Shown here: piece after piece, positions 45,208 through 54,262 of the stretch
Layout: the number at the start of each line of letters is the position of its first letter
Position numbering within the stretch: the stretch's first letter is position 1
Origin: JAJPKK01 sp963781195
Lineage (GTDB): Bacteria; Pseudomonadota; Alphaproteobacteria; Rhizobiales; Xanthobacteraceae
NCBI GenBank assembly: GCA_963781195.1
Contig: CAWAEZ010000005.1
Span: forward strand, 1-64,000
Length of the DNA: 64,000 nucleotides
Direction of reading: 5' to 3'
Position numbers and translations under genes: made by a program
Notes under the pieces: generated by a model
Databases searched by the model: none
Told to the model about the DNA's origin: nothing
What the model saw: the letters and a program-made list of their open reading frames with translations, nothing else

Positions 45208-45681
45208 ATGGATAAGATACCGATGACCGCTGCGGGCTATTCCGTTCTGGCCACCGAGCTCAAGCACCGTCAGCAGGTCGAGCGCCCCCGCATCATCCAA
45301 CAGATCACCGAGGCCCGTTCGCACGGCGACCTGTCGGAGAATGCGGAGTATCACGCTGCCAAGGAGCAGCAGTCGCACAACGAGGGCCGCATCGTGGAAC
45401 TCGAGGACAAGCTCGCGCGCGCCGAGGTCATCGACGTGTCCAAGCTGTCGGGCGACACCGTGAAATTCGGCGCCACCGTCACCCTGATCGACGAGGATAC
45501 CGACAAGAAAGCGGTCTGGCAGATCGTCGGCGAGCCGGAGGCCGACGCCAAGGCAGGGCGCATTTCGATCACCTCCCCGCTTGCCCGGGCCCTGGTCGGC
45601 AAGAAGAAGGGCGCCAATGTCGAGGTCGTCACCCCCGGAGGGGCCAAGGCCTACGAAGTGGTGAAGGTCGAGTGGCGCTGA
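45208..45681 (+). CDS. greA: Transcript cleavage factor GreA
   Basis: A 157-residue elongation factor that rescues backtracked RNA polymerase by stimulating transcript cleavage. The N-terminal coiled coil carries the acidic tip, HGDLSENAEYHAAKEQ (near residues 38-53), and the C-terminal FKBP-like domain has ISITSPLARALVGKKKG. Length is standard. AAGGA lies 6-10 nt before the ATG. Confidence 0.97.
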   Translation: MDKIPMTAAGYSVLATELKHRQQVERPRIIQQITEARSHGDLSENAEYHAAKEQQSHNEGRIVELEDKLARAEVIDVSKLSGDTVKFGATVTLIDEDTDKKAVWQIVGEPEADAKAGRISITSPLARALVGKKKGANVEVVTPGGAKAYEVVKVEWR

Positions 45682-45718
45682 TCCGCTGCCGCTGACCCGC
45701 TGCCCCTGACCCGCTGCT
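45677..45718 (+). repeat. 14-nt tandem repeat at the greA stop codon
   Basis: Three units (GCTGATCCGCTGCC, GCTGACCCGCTGCC, CCTGACCCGCTGCT) start at 45677 with exact 14-nt spacing and include the greA TGA stop. Each copy has a TGA in one frame. The rest of the 300-bp gap to the next gene (45719-45981) shows no feature I can name. Confidence 0.8.
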
Positions 45719-45981
45719 CCGACATGTGACCGCGCGCTCCCGCGTTCCCGTCGCCCGCTTCGGGCCCGCATTGTGGACAGCACGCCATGCCCGTTGTGGG
45801 ACAGCGCGGTTTGCCGCAACTTCCCGCGCGGCTCTGATTCGCGGCGAATCGGAGCGGACAGCCCCCGGCACCGTTGCAGCGGCGTTGGACGGGCCGGCTG
45901 CACTTGAAATGCCGGAGGCAGGATGCCGCGGCCTGTTCTCTGGCTGCCGTTTGTAACGGCTGACGGTTCAACTATCATCGC

Positions 45982-48840
45982 ATGATGCGCCGGACCAGGC
46001 ATCCTTCCGATCTTGCTCCGCTGCTCGCCCAGGCGGTCGATTCTCATCAGGCGGGCGATCTGGCGGCGGCAGAGGAGCTCTACGCGGAAATTCTCGCCGA
46101 CACGCCCGCACATTTCGATGCGCTGCAGCTGCTCGGCGTGTTGCGCCACCAGCAGGGGCGCAACGAAGAGGCCCGCACGCTGATCATGTCGGCGATCGCG
46201 AGCAATCCGGGCTCGGTGGATGCGCTGTGCAATCTCGGCATCGTCCTGCAGGATCTCCACCGCGACGCCGAAGCGGTCGAGGTCTACGACCGCGCGCTCA
46301 CGATCGATTCGCGCCACCCGGAAGTTCTCAACAATCGCGGCACGGCGTTGCGCGCGCTCAACCGCCCCGCCGCCGCGATCATGAGCTTCGATCGCGCGCT
46401 CGCAATCCGGCCGAACTATCTCGAAGCTCATTTCAACCGCGCCGCCCTCCTGACCACGCTCGGCCGCTACGACGAGGCGGTGGCGAGCTACGATCAGCTG
46501 ATCGCCCTGCAGCCTGAAAATTTCGAAGCCCACCGCGGCCGCGGCCGCGCCCTCATGGCCCAGCAGCAGCCGGAAGCGGCGCTCATGAGCTTTGCACGCG
46601 CGGTGGTGCTCCAACCCGAGGACGTCGACGTCCGGTTCGATCGCGGCATCGCGCTCAACCTGCTCGGCCGCCACCGGGAAGCGCTCGGCGAGCTCGACAA
46701 GGTGGTGGCGCACCAGCCCGACAACGGCGCCGCGCTCGCACAGCGCGGCATCGCGCTCAACGAACTCCGGCGCTATGCGGAGGCGGAAGTCTCGCTGGCA
46801 CGCGCCGCCATGCTGCGTCCAGGCGACGCCACCGCGCTCGACCAACACGGCATCGCCCTGCGCGGGCTCGGCCGCCCGGCCGAGGCGCTGATCTCCCACG
46901 ATCGCTCGCTGGCGATCCGGCCCGCCAATGCTGCCGCGCTCAACAGCCGCGGCCATGCGCTTGTCGCGCTCGGCCGCCACGCCGAAGCGCTCGAGAGCTA
47001 CGACCGCGCCCTCGCCCTGGCGCCGCCCGACGCGCAGGTGCTGGTCAACCGCGGCCTCGCGCACAATGCGCTCGGCCAGCACGGCGTCGCGCTCAAGCAC
47101 CTCGATGCCGCGCTTGCGGTCGCGCCCGATGATGCGACCGCCCATTGCCAGCGCGGCGATGCGCTCATGGCGGCCGGCGACTTCGCGGGCGCACTCGACA
47201 GCTACGAGAAGACGCTTCTGCTCCGCACGCCGCTGACCGACCTTCTCGACCGCCTCGCTCTCTGCGTGGCGAGGCTGTGCGACTGGACCCGCACCGCCGA
47301 GATCGCCCGCCAGATCGAGCTGCATGTGAACGACGGCACCGCCGTCATCTCGCCCTTCACCCTGCTGCATTATGAGAGCACGCCGGCGCAGCAACTCGCC
47401 TGCGCGCGCCACTATGTTCGCAGCCGTTTTCCCTCGCTGTCGGCATCCCTGCTCAGCGCACCGGCGCGCGATCGCACCAAGCTGCGCATCGCCTACCTGG
47501 CGGCGAACTTCAATCGGCCCGCGATCGCTTCACTCGTCGCCGGCCTGTTCGAGCGTCACGACCGCGCCAAGTTCGAGATCACCGGGATCTCGTTCGGCAA
47601 CGAGGACAACGCCGCCACCGCGAGCCGCGTGATCGCCGCATGCGACGCCTTCCACGACCTGCATTCGCTGACCGACCGCCAGATCGCCGGGCGCATCCGT
47701 GACCTCGGCATCGACATCGTCGTCGATCTCACCGGCCACGGTCGCGGCGGCAGGCCGGGCATCCTCGCGTCGCGTCCGGCTCCGGTCCAGGTGAGCTATC
47801 TCGGCTATCCCGGCACGATGGGCGCCGAGTTCATCGATTACATCATCGCCGACGCCGTCACCGTGCCGCCGGGCGATGAGGCGTTCTACACCGAGAAGGT
47901 GGTGCGGTTGCCGGATTGCTTCCAGGTCAACGACGCCGCCCGCGCGATTGCCGCGACCGCGCCGACCCGTGCCGAAGCCGGTTTGCCGGAACAGGGTTTC
48001 GTGTTCGCGAGCTTCAACGGCGGCATTATTTCCGCCCCCATTTTCGAAACCTGGATGGGGTTGCTGGCCAGGATCGAGGGCAGCGTGCTGTGGCTGTCGG
48101 AGGTTGGCGCAGCCACCAAGGAGAACTTGCGCCAGCAAGCAGCCGGGCGCGGCGTCGAGCCCGGCCGGCTGGTGTTCGCGCCGCGCATCGGACAGCCCGA
48201 GCACCTGGCGCGCCACCGGCTCGCCGACCTGTTCCTCGACACTGCTCCCTGCGGCACCCGCGCCGGCGCGAGCGATGCCCTGTGGGTGGGCTTGCCGGTC
48301 CTGACGTGTCGCGGGTCGACATTTTCCGGTCGGGTGGCGGCGAGCCTGCTGCATTGCCTGGGGCTCGGCGAACTGGTGGCGGCAAACCTCACCGAATACG
48401 CCGCCCTCGCCCAATGGCTTGCGGTGGAGCCGGACATTCTCGCCCAAATCCGTAACCGGCTGGCCGAGAATAAAACCACCTGCCCGCTGTTCGACACCGA
48501 TGCCGGCCGTCGCCACCTGGAGCGCGCCTACACGCTCATGTGGGCGCGCCACGAGGCGGGAGAGCCAGCCTGCGGCTTTGATGTCGAGGTGGTGCCCGAA
48601 TCACCGTCCGCTGCGACGGCGTCCGCGACCGCGGCACAGCCTGCCTCCCCGGCGGCTTCGCCGCCACTTCCTCGCTCCCCTGAGGCTTCGCCGCCACTTC
48701 CTGCCTCCCCTGCGGCTTCGCCGCCACTTCCTGCCTCCCCGGTGGCTTCGCCGCCACCGCCTTCCTCCCCGGCGGCTCCGCCGCCACGGCCTGCCGCATC
48801 GTCGGCGCCCGAAACCAAGGGCCCGCCGAAGACATCCTGA
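45982..48840 (+). CDS. TPR protein with GT41 (O-GlcNAc transferase/SPINDLY-like) domain and Pro-rich tail
   Basis: A 952-residue protein. Residues about 10-410 are tandem tetratricopeptide repeats (34-residue units such as ALTIDSRHPEVLNNRGTALR). Residues about 495-860 are a GT41-like glycosyltransferase domain, with VVDLTGHGRGGRPGILA, VQVSYLGYPGTMGAEF and DALWVGLPVLTCRGSTFSGR. The usual FNxxxKI motif reads FNGGIISAP, so the catalytic/UDP-contacting Lys appears missing. Residues about 885-940 are a Pro/Ala-rich repeat. Substrates are unknown; bacterial relatives modify proteins or glycans. The start at ATG 45982 is the first. Confidence 0.82.
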   Translation: MMRRTRHPSDLAPLLAQAVDSHQAGDLAAAEELYAEILADTPAHFDALQLLGVLRHQQGRNEEARTLIMSAIASNPGSVDALCNLGIVLQDLHRDAEAVEVYDRALTIDSRHPEVLNNRGTALRALNRPAAAIMSFDRALAIRPNYLEAHFNRAALLTTLGRYDEAVASYDQLIALQPENFEAHRGRGRALMAQQQPEAALMSFARAVVLQPEDVDVRFDRGIALNLLGRHREALGELDKVVAHQPDNGAALAQRGIALNELRRYAEAEVSLARAAMLRPGDATALDQHGIALRGLGRPAEALISHDRSLAIRPANAAALNSRGHALVALGRHAEALESYDRALALAPPDAQVLVNRGLAHNALGQHGVALKHLDAALAVAPDDATAHCQRGDALMAAGDFAGALDSYEKTLLLRTPLTDLLDRLALCVARLCDWTRTAEIARQIELHVNDGTAVISPFTLLHYESTPAQQLACARHYVRSRFPSLSASLLSAPARDRTKLRIAYLAANFNRPAIASLVAGLFERHDRAKFEITGISFGNEDNAATASRVIAACDAFHDLHSLTDRQIAGRIRDLGIDIVVDLTGHGRGGRPGILASRPAPVQVSYLGYPGTMGAEFIDYIIADAVTVPPGDEAFYTEKVVRLPDCFQVNDAARAIAATAPTRAEAGLPEQGFVFASFNGGIISAPIFETWMGLLARIEGSVLWLSEVGAATKENLRQQAAGRGVEPGRLVFAPRIGQPEHLARHRLADLFLDTAPCGTRAGASDALWVGLPVLTCRGSTFSGRVAASLLHCLGLGELVAANLTEYAALAQWLAVEPDILAQIRNRLAENKTTCPLFDTDAGRRHLERAYTLMWARHEAGEPACGFDVEVVPESPSAATASATAAQPASPAASPPLPRSPEASPPLPASPAASPPLPASPVASPPPPSSPAAPPPRPAASSAPETKGPPKTS
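48640..48800 (+). repeat. 30-nt coding tandem repeat in the GT41-like gene
   Basis: Copies of TCGCCGCCACTTCCTGCCTC-like units with 30-nt spacing encode PASPAASPPLP-type repeats, about five copies with drift. The length is a multiple of three, so copy number can change without frameshift. Confidence 0.85.
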
Positions 48841-48852
48841 GACGCGCGGCGC

Positions 48853-49335
48853 TCAGGTCGGCGGTGTGCGGAGGAGTTCCAGGGGGACGACGGGCGCATC
48901 CTTGGAGTTGCGCAGCGTCAGCGTGGTCTTGACGTTGAGCACATGGGGGGCCGCGGTCAGATCGGTCACGAAGGCCTGGAACTTGGGCAGGTTCGGCGCG
49001 ACGCATTTCAGGATGAAATCGATCTCGCCGGACAGCATCCAGCATTCCCGCACCAGCGGCTGACCGCGAACGAAGCTCTCGAAAGCCTGCAGATCGGGCT
49101 CGGCCTGGCTCGACAGGTGCACCATCGCGAACGCCATGACCTCGCAACCGAGCTCCTTCTCGTTGAGGAGCGCGCGATAGCCGCGGATATAGCCGGCCTC
49201 CTCGAGCGCGCGGACCCGGCGCAGGCACGGCGGCGCCGAGATGCCGACCCGGCGCGCCAGCTCGACATTGGTCATGCGGCCATCCTCCTGCAACTCTCGC
49301 AGAATATGAGTGTCGATGGCATCGAGGCGTCGCAC
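48853..49335 (-). CDS. Lrp/AsnC-family transcriptional regulator
   Basis: A 160-residue regulator. It starts at GTG 49335 with GGAG upstream; the long open frame above it has no homologous sequence. The helix-turn-helix is in RLDAIDTHILRELQEDGRMT and NVELARRVGISAPPCLRRVR. The C-terminal RAM-like ligand domain has EVMAFAMVHLS and GEIDFILKCVAPNLPKF. Such proteins sense amino acids and control their metabolism. It faces trxB divergently across 285 bp. Confidence 0.9.
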   Translation of the reverse strand: MRRLDAIDTHILRELQEDGRMTNVELARRVGISAPPCLRRVRALEEAGYIRGYRALLNEKELGCEVMAFAMVHLSSQAEPDLQAFESFVRGQPLVRECWMLSGEIDFILKCVAPNLPKFQAFVTDLTAAPHVLNVKTTLTLRNSKDAPVVPLELLRTPPT

Positions 49336-49620
49336 CGGTCGGATTCTCCATGAGCATGGGCACGGCCGTCCCTGCGGCGCGGCCTGTCGAGGCGCAGACT
49401 CGATTGTATTCTGCGATCCCCGGCATTTTGAAAGTTTATTGCGCGGAACGTTTTCGCAGCCCGGTCTTGGGGAACCGGGAACCGGGAAAAATCCGGATTC
49501 AGGGTTGCGTTTCTTGCATAGCTTTGGCAAAGGCTTACATGAAGGCCGTTCATGCTGCACCGCCCAGGGCCATGGCGCCCCGTTCGGTTTCGAGCCCATC
49601 GGCTGTCCAGAGAAGCGTCC

Positions 49621-50589
49621 ATGTCCCAAACCATTCACGCCAAGGTCGTCATCATCGGTTCCGGCCCGGCCGGCTACACCGCAGCCATCTATGCCGCGCG
49701 CGCGATGCTCGAACCGGTCCTCATCCAGGGCATCCAGCCGGGCGGCCAACTGACCGTCACCACCGATGTCGAGAACTACCCGGGCTTCGCCGACGTCATC
49801 CAGGGCCCCTGGCTGATGGAGCAGATGGAGAAGCAGGCGGCGCATGTCGGGACGCGGCTCGTCACCGATCACGTCAATGCCGTGGACCTCGGCCAGCGGC
49901 CGTTCCGCGTGTCCTGCGATTCCGGCGACACCTACATGGCGGATGCCCTCATCATCGCCACCGGAGCGCAGGCGCGCTGGCTGGGGCTGGCCTCCGAGCA
50001 GGCCTACCGTGGCCACGGCGTGTCCGCCTGCGCCACCTGCGACGGCTTCTTCTACAAAGGCAAGTCCGTGGTCGTGGTCGGCGGCGGCAACACCGCGGTC
50101 GAAGAGGCCCTGTTCCTCACCAATTTCGCGGACAAGGTGACGGTGGTTCATCGCCGCGATGCCTTCCGCGCCGAGCGCATTCTCCAGGATCGCTTGTTCA
50201 AGCACCCCAAGATCGAGGTGATCTGGAACCACGAGGTCGCCGAGGTCGGCGGCCCGGAGCATCCGCGCAAGGTCGCCGAGGTCCGTCTGCGCAATGTCAA
50301 GACCGGGGCCGCATCGACGATTGCGGCCGACGGCGTGTTCGTCGCCATCGGTCACAGTCCGGCGACCGAGCTGTTCGTCGGACAGATCGAGATGAAGCCG
50401 TCCGGCTACATCAAGACCGCGTCGTTCTCGACCGCCACCTCGGTGGCGGGTGCGTTCGCCGCCGGCGACGTCACCGACGACGTCTACCGCCAGGCCGTGA
50501 CGGCGGCGGGAATGGGCTGCATGGCGGCCCTGGAAGCGGAACGCTTCCTCGCCGCCGCCCATCAGCTCGACCGCGCCGCCGCCGAATAG
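49621..50589 (+). CDS. trxB: Thioredoxin-disulfide reductase
   Basis: A 322-residue flavoenzyme that reduces thioredoxin with NADPH. The FAD-binding GSGPAGYTAAIYAARA is near residue 13, the redox pair CATC is near 139-142 (SACATCDGFFYKG), the NADPH-binding GGGNTAVEEAL follows, and the second FAD motif is GAFAAGDVTDDVYRQ. ATG 49621 (MSQTIHAKVVIIG) is chosen over a 23-codon longer frame. In Rhizobiales an Lrp gene and a LysR gene flank it, as here. Confidence 0.97.
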   Translation: MSQTIHAKVVIIGSGPAGYTAAIYAARAMLEPVLIQGIQPGGQLTVTTDVENYPGFADVIQGPWLMEQMEKQAAHVGTRLVTDHVNAVDLGQRPFRVSCDSGDTYMADALIIATGAQARWLGLASEQAYRGHGVSACATCDGFFYKGKSVVVVGGGNTAVEEALFLTNFADKVTVVHRRDAFRAERILQDRLFKHPKIEVIWNHEVAEVGGPEHPRKVAEVRLRNVKTGAASTIAADGVFVAIGHSPATELFVGQIEMKPSGYIKTASFSTATSVAGAFAAGDVTDDVYRQAVTAAGMGCMAALEAERFLAAAHQLDRAAAE

Positions 50590-50709
50590 GCCCGCGGACA
50601 TGCCGGCGCCGCATGGGCGGGGCCGGACGTGCAACGCCGGAACGTTGCAGGCCCCGCGGCGAACCCGCGCCGCCGCTTACGAGGGAGTTTCGCAACCGCG
50701 AATTCGATC

Positions 50710-51600
50710 ATGGATTGGGACAAGCTGAAGGTTTTCCACGCCGCTGCCGAAGCCGGCAGCTTCACTCACGCGGGCGAGCAACTCGGGCTATCGCAATCGG
50801 CCGTGTCTCGCCAGGTGAGTGCGCTCGAACAAGAGCTGACGGTGTCGCTGTTCCATCGCCATGCGCGCGGGCTCATCCTCACCGAGCAAGGTGAGTTGCT
50901 GTACCGCACCGCCCACGAAGTCTTCATGAAGCTCGAATCGGCCCGCGCCAAGCTGACCGACAGCCGCGAGCGCCCGAACGGCGATCTCAAGATCACCACC
51001 ACCGTCGGCATCGGAGTGCACTGGCTGACGCCGCGGCTCGGCGAGTTCGGCGATCTCTACCCGGACATCCGCATCACCCTCATCACCACGGACGAGGAGC
51101 TCGACCTCGCCATGCGCGAGGCCGATGTCGCCATCCGGCTGCGCCAGCCGACCCAGCCCGACCTGATCCAGCGCAAGCTGTTCTCGGTGCATTTCCACGC
51201 CTACGCTTCGCCGGAATATCTCAAGCGCTTCGGCACGCCGCGTTCCCACGACGAGCTCGACACCCACCACCTCCTGGTGCTCGGCGGCAACGTGCCGTCG
51301 TTCCTCCAGAACACCCGCTGGCTGGTCGACGTCGGCCGCAACGGCAAAGGCGCGCGCACCCCGCACCTCGTGATCAACAACGTCATCGGGATTCTGCGGG
51401 CGTGCCAGGCCGGCCTCGGTATCGCGATGCTGCCGGACTATATCGTCGAGGAGGATGGCGGACTGGTGCAGCTGTTCGGCGAACAGGAGACCATCGCCCT
51501 CGACGCCTACTTCGTTTATCCCGAAGAGCTTAAATCGGTCGCCCGCGTCCAGGCATTTCGAGACTTTCTGGTCAGCAAGGCGCAGCGCTGGAGCTTTTGA
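50710..51600 (+). CDS. LysR-family transcriptional regulator
   Basis: A 296-residue regulator. The N-terminal helix-turn-helix is FHAAAEAGSFTHAGEQLGLS and QSAVSRQVSALEQEL. The C-terminal substrate-binding domain is complete. ATG 50710 (MDWDKLKVF) is chosen; an upstream frame to 50629 is not family-like. It is 121 bp downstream of trxB in the same direction, possibly sharing its transcript, and ends before a structured region with a strong terminator. Target unknown. Confidence 0.9.
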   Translation: MDWDKLKVFHAAAEAGSFTHAGEQLGLSQSAVSRQVSALEQELTVSLFHRHARGLILTEQGELLYRTAHEVFMKLESARAKLTDSRERPNGDLKITTTVGIGVHWLTPRLGEFGDLYPDIRITLITTDEELDLAMREADVAIRLRQPTQPDLIQRKLFSVHFHAYASPEYLKRFGTPRSHDELDTHHLLVLGGNVPSFLQNTRWLVDVGRNGKGARTPHLVINNVIGILRACQAGLGIAMLPDYIVEEDGGLVQLFGEQETIALDAYFVYPEELKSVARVQAFRDFLVSKAQRWSF

Positions 51601-51639
51601 TACCGCGCGGATTGGTCGCTGCGGAAGCGGGCATGGCAG

Positions 51640-51802
51640 GCATGCCATTCCCCCGCTGCCGCTCCCCGGTTGGGACGACCATATTCTGTATGCAGGCGGC
51701 GCGGTGAGTAAATGTCTATCGCGCCGCTTGCTGTTCCCTCTGGAAAGAACGGCCGGTGATTTCGGCCGAACTACGCCGGGCCCGTTGGCCCGGCGTTTTT
51801 TT
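51640..51802 (+). ncRNA. Candidate structured RNA upstream of a strong terminator
   Basis: The 315-bp gap after lysR has no ORF. Its centre folds well: GCAGGCGGCGCG pairs with CGCGCCGCTTGC over 12 base pairs (one G-U) around a 16-nt loop, and smaller helices flank it (GGTTGGGACGACC). The stretch ends in a near-perfect intrinsic terminator. Size and shape would fit an sRNA such as 6S RNA, but I cannot confirm family or promoter. It might also just be the lysR 3' UTR. Confidence 0.3.
51773..51802 (+). terminator. Strong intrinsic terminator
   Basis: ACGCCGGGCC pairs with GGCCCGGCGT around CGTT, followed by seven T. It is the best intrinsic terminator in the window and ends transcription from lysR or from a small RNA. 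Confidence 0.9.
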
Positions 51803-51855
51803 CATGCCGCTTGTGCCGGGCCGCCGGCTCTCCCATCATGGCGCGCGGTGGACAG

Positions 51856-51901
51856 ACCGGCTGAATGACCACCGGCTCGAATGACCACCGGCTGAACGAC
51901 C
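51856..51901 (+). repeat. 15-16-nt tandem repeat just before a start codon
   Basis: Three copies of ACCGGCTGAATGACC-like units (51856, 51871, 51887) lie 15 nt before ATG 51916. Two copies carry an ATG followed by ACC, so false start sites are repeated too. Confidence 0.8.
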
Positions 51902-51915
51902 AAGGCGGGGCCCGA

Positions 51916-52860
51916 ATGACTGCGCGACTGGAGGCGGCTGCCAACACGGTTCATTGGGGCTATCTCGACGCCAACCTGGCGCCCTGCGCAGCGATCGACA
52001 GCGGCGACGTCGTCACCATTTCGACGGTTTCCGGCCCGCCGGAGGCATTGCCGCCGCTGCCCGCCATCGTGCCGCAGGCGCTCCACGACATTCACGCCTC
52101 GAAGGCCCGGCGCATGCTGCCGGGCCACATGTGCACCGGTCCGGTCGCCGTGCGCGGGGCGCGCCCGGGCCAGGTGCTACAGGTCGACATCGAGGACATC
52201 GCGCTTCACTACGACTGGGGCTATACGGCGATGCGTCCCCTCAAGGGCGCTTTGCCGTACGATTTTCCCGAGCCCGCGATGATCCATGTGGCGCTGGAGC
52301 GCAACCGCATGGTCGGTCGCCTCCCCTGGGGAACGGAAATCCCGCTGCGGCCGTTTTTCGGCGTCATGGCGAACGCGCCGCCGCGCGCCTGGGGAACGGT
52401 GTCCAGCATCCAGCCGCGCCAGTTCGGCGGCAACATGGACAACAAGGAGCTGGTGGCCGGGACTACACTCTATCTGCCGATATTCACCGACAATGCGCTG
52501 TTCTCGGTGGGAGACGGCCATGCCGCCCAGGGCGACGGCGAGGTCTGCGTCAACGCCATCGAGACCGGCCTGATCGGACGCTTCCGTCTCACAATCCGCG
52601 ACGACATGAAGCTCGACTGGCCGATGGCGGAGACGCCCACCCACGTCATCACCATGGCGTTCGACCCGGATCTCGACGATTGCGTCGTGACCGCGCTGCG
52701 GCTGATGCTCGACCTCGTCGAAAGCCGCACCACCCTCAAGCGCCACGAAGCTTATATGCTCGCGAGCCTCGTCGCCGACCTGCGCGTCACCCAGGTGGTG
52801 AACGACCACAAGGGCATCCACGTCATGCTCGAGAAGCAGTACCTGCAGCCGGCGCGCTGA
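51916..52860 (+). CDS. Acetamidase/formamidase-family hydrolase
   Basis: A 314-residue enzyme of the FmdA/AmdA family, which hydrolyses formamide or short amides to acid and ammonia. It has the expected order: HWGYLDANLAPCAAIDSGD, MLPGHMCTGPVAVRGARPGQ, then PRQFGGNMDNKELVAGTTLYLP and FSVGDGHAAQGDGEV, in which His/Asp/Glu bind metal. ATG 51916 is preferred over 51865. It is alone between the terminator and the convergent hydrolase. Confidence 0.85.
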   Translation: MTARLEAAANTVHWGYLDANLAPCAAIDSGDVVTISTVSGPPEALPPLPAIVPQALHDIHASKARRMLPGHMCTGPVAVRGARPGQVLQVDIEDIALHYDWGYTAMRPLKGALPYDFPEPAMIHVALERNRMVGRLPWGTEIPLRPFFGVMANAPPRAWGTVSSIQPRQFGGNMDNKELVAGTTLYLPIFTDNALFSVGDGHAAQGDGEVCVNAIETGLIGRFRLTIRDDMKLDWPMAETPTHVITMAFDPDLDDCVVTALRLMLDLVESRTTLKRHEAYMLASLVADLRVTQVVNDHKGIHVMLEKQYLQPAR

Positions 52861-52918
52861 GGCGCTTCCGGCGAAAGCGGGATGGGAGCGCCGCCCGTCC
52901 GTTGCAGGGGGCGGTGAT

Positions 52919-54073
52919 CTAGATCGCCGATTCCAGCCAGTCGGCGGCGAAGTCGATGCCGATCTGACGGTTGTCGACGTGCGCATGCTCGGCGCCGCCC
53001 TCCTCGGTGGAGAAGATCTTCAGGGTCTTGTCGCGGGAGCCCACCGCCTCGAACAGCTTCGGGGCATTCTCGACCGGGACCACCCGGTCGTTGCCGCCAT
53101 GGGTGATGAGGAACGGGCAGCGAATGTCCTTCGCCACGTCCTTCATCGAGAAGCTCCGCGCCACCTCGATCGCCGCGTCGGGCGTCGCGGCATTCACCAC
53201 CCACTGGAACTGGAAGTTCGACTGGGCCACCGTGGTCGGCGCGGACTTGTTCTTTTCCTTGATCCGGGTCTGCCAGCCGGCGAGGTCCCAGTGCAGTGCA
53301 CTGAGCGCGATACCGGCGGCGTAGCGGTGCTCGCGCGCGGCGATGCGGCTCGAATAATAGCCGCCGAAACTGTAGCCCATGATGGCGACCCGCGTCGGAT
53401 CGACGTCGCCGCGCGTCAGCAGATAGTCATAGGCGGCAGCGCCCGGCACCTCGTAGTCGTAGCGGGCATGGATGCCCCGGATGCGCAGGCTTTCGCCCTG
53501 GCCGGGCCCATCCATGGCGAGCGTGTTGAAGCCGCGCCGGGCGAACTCGAGGCCGGCGAAGAAGATGCTCATCTCCTTCGCATTGTCCATGCCGTTGACG
53601 ATCACGACCGTGGGTGCCGGACCGCTGACGCCGGCGCCTTTCATGAACAGGGCCGGCAGAGTGACGCCCTGGTACGGCACCTCGACGAATTCGATGTCGG
53701 GGTGTCGCAGCCGGATCCCGGCGTGATAGCAGCGATAGGCGCGGCTGCCCCACGCCCGCTTTTCCTCCCCCGGCAGGATGAAGCGCTCGGCGTTGTAGAA
53801 GTAGTTTCCGGCCCGCAGGTAATAATCGCCGGCGCTGTTGCGGCGTCCTTCCTCCGCGGCGGCGTCGGCGCGCTTCTCGATGACCTCCGCCATCGCCCCC
53901 CATTCCTCCTGCCAGGCCTGGGGCTCGTGCTGGCGCACGCGCAGCTTCTCGCAGACGCGATCCATCTCCTCGAGCGCGACCACGCCGTAGGGGGCCATGC
54001 CCTTGATGATCAGCGTCGCATTCGACCACAGGAAGTTGTCGCCGAAATGATCGATCCAGGGGCCTCTGGCCAT
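52919..54073 (-). CDS. Alpha/beta hydrolase with N-terminal cap
   Basis: A 384-residue hydrolase. A helical cap of about 125 residues (WQEEWGAMAEVIEKRADAAA) precedes the core. The oxyanion region is VIVNGMDNAKE, the nucleophile elbow GYSFGGYYSS, the Asp GGNDRVVPV and the His GAEHAHVDN. This layout is like 2,6-dihydroxypseudooxynicotine hydrolase and related C-C or ester hydrolases, so ring-fission product cleavage is possible; substrate unproven. It is convergent with formamidase and divergent from msrP. Confidence 0.85.
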   Translation of the reverse strand: MARGPWIDHFGDNFLWSNATLIIKGMAPYGVVALEEMDRVCEKLRVRQHEPQAWQEEWGAMAEVIEKRADAAAEEGRRNSAGDYYLRAGNYFYNAERFILPGEEKRAWGSRAYRCYHAGIRLRHPDIEFVEVPYQGVTLPALFMKGAGVSGPAPTVVIVNGMDNAKEMSIFFAGLEFARRGFNTLAMDGPGQGESLRIRGIHARYDYEVPGAAAYDYLLTRGDVDPTRVAIMGYSFGGYYSSRIAAREHRYAAGIALSALHWDLAGWQTRIKEKNKSAPTTVAQSNFQFQWVVNAATPDAAIEVARSFSMKDVAKDIRCPFLITHGGNDRVVPVENAPKLFEAVGSRDKTLKIFSTEEGGAEHAHVDNRQIGIDFAADWLESAI

Positions 54074-54262
54074 GAACGCGTCCTCTTCGAAAGCGGAGTT
54101 TTCTGCAGGCGGGAATGGTCCGGGAGTTGCAGGAAGCCGGTCCGGGAGGTGTTACTATAGGATCGCCCGCGTTGCCGGAAGTGTGACTTGCCGGTGAACG
54201 TTTTGGCACGTAGCTCTTGGTTCAAGAAGGACAACCAGAACGGTTCCGAAAAGGAGGGTCCC

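Noticed and set aside
49336..50634. Long N-terminal extension of the Lrp regulator
   Set aside because: It is antisense to trxB and family sequence begins only at GTG 49335.
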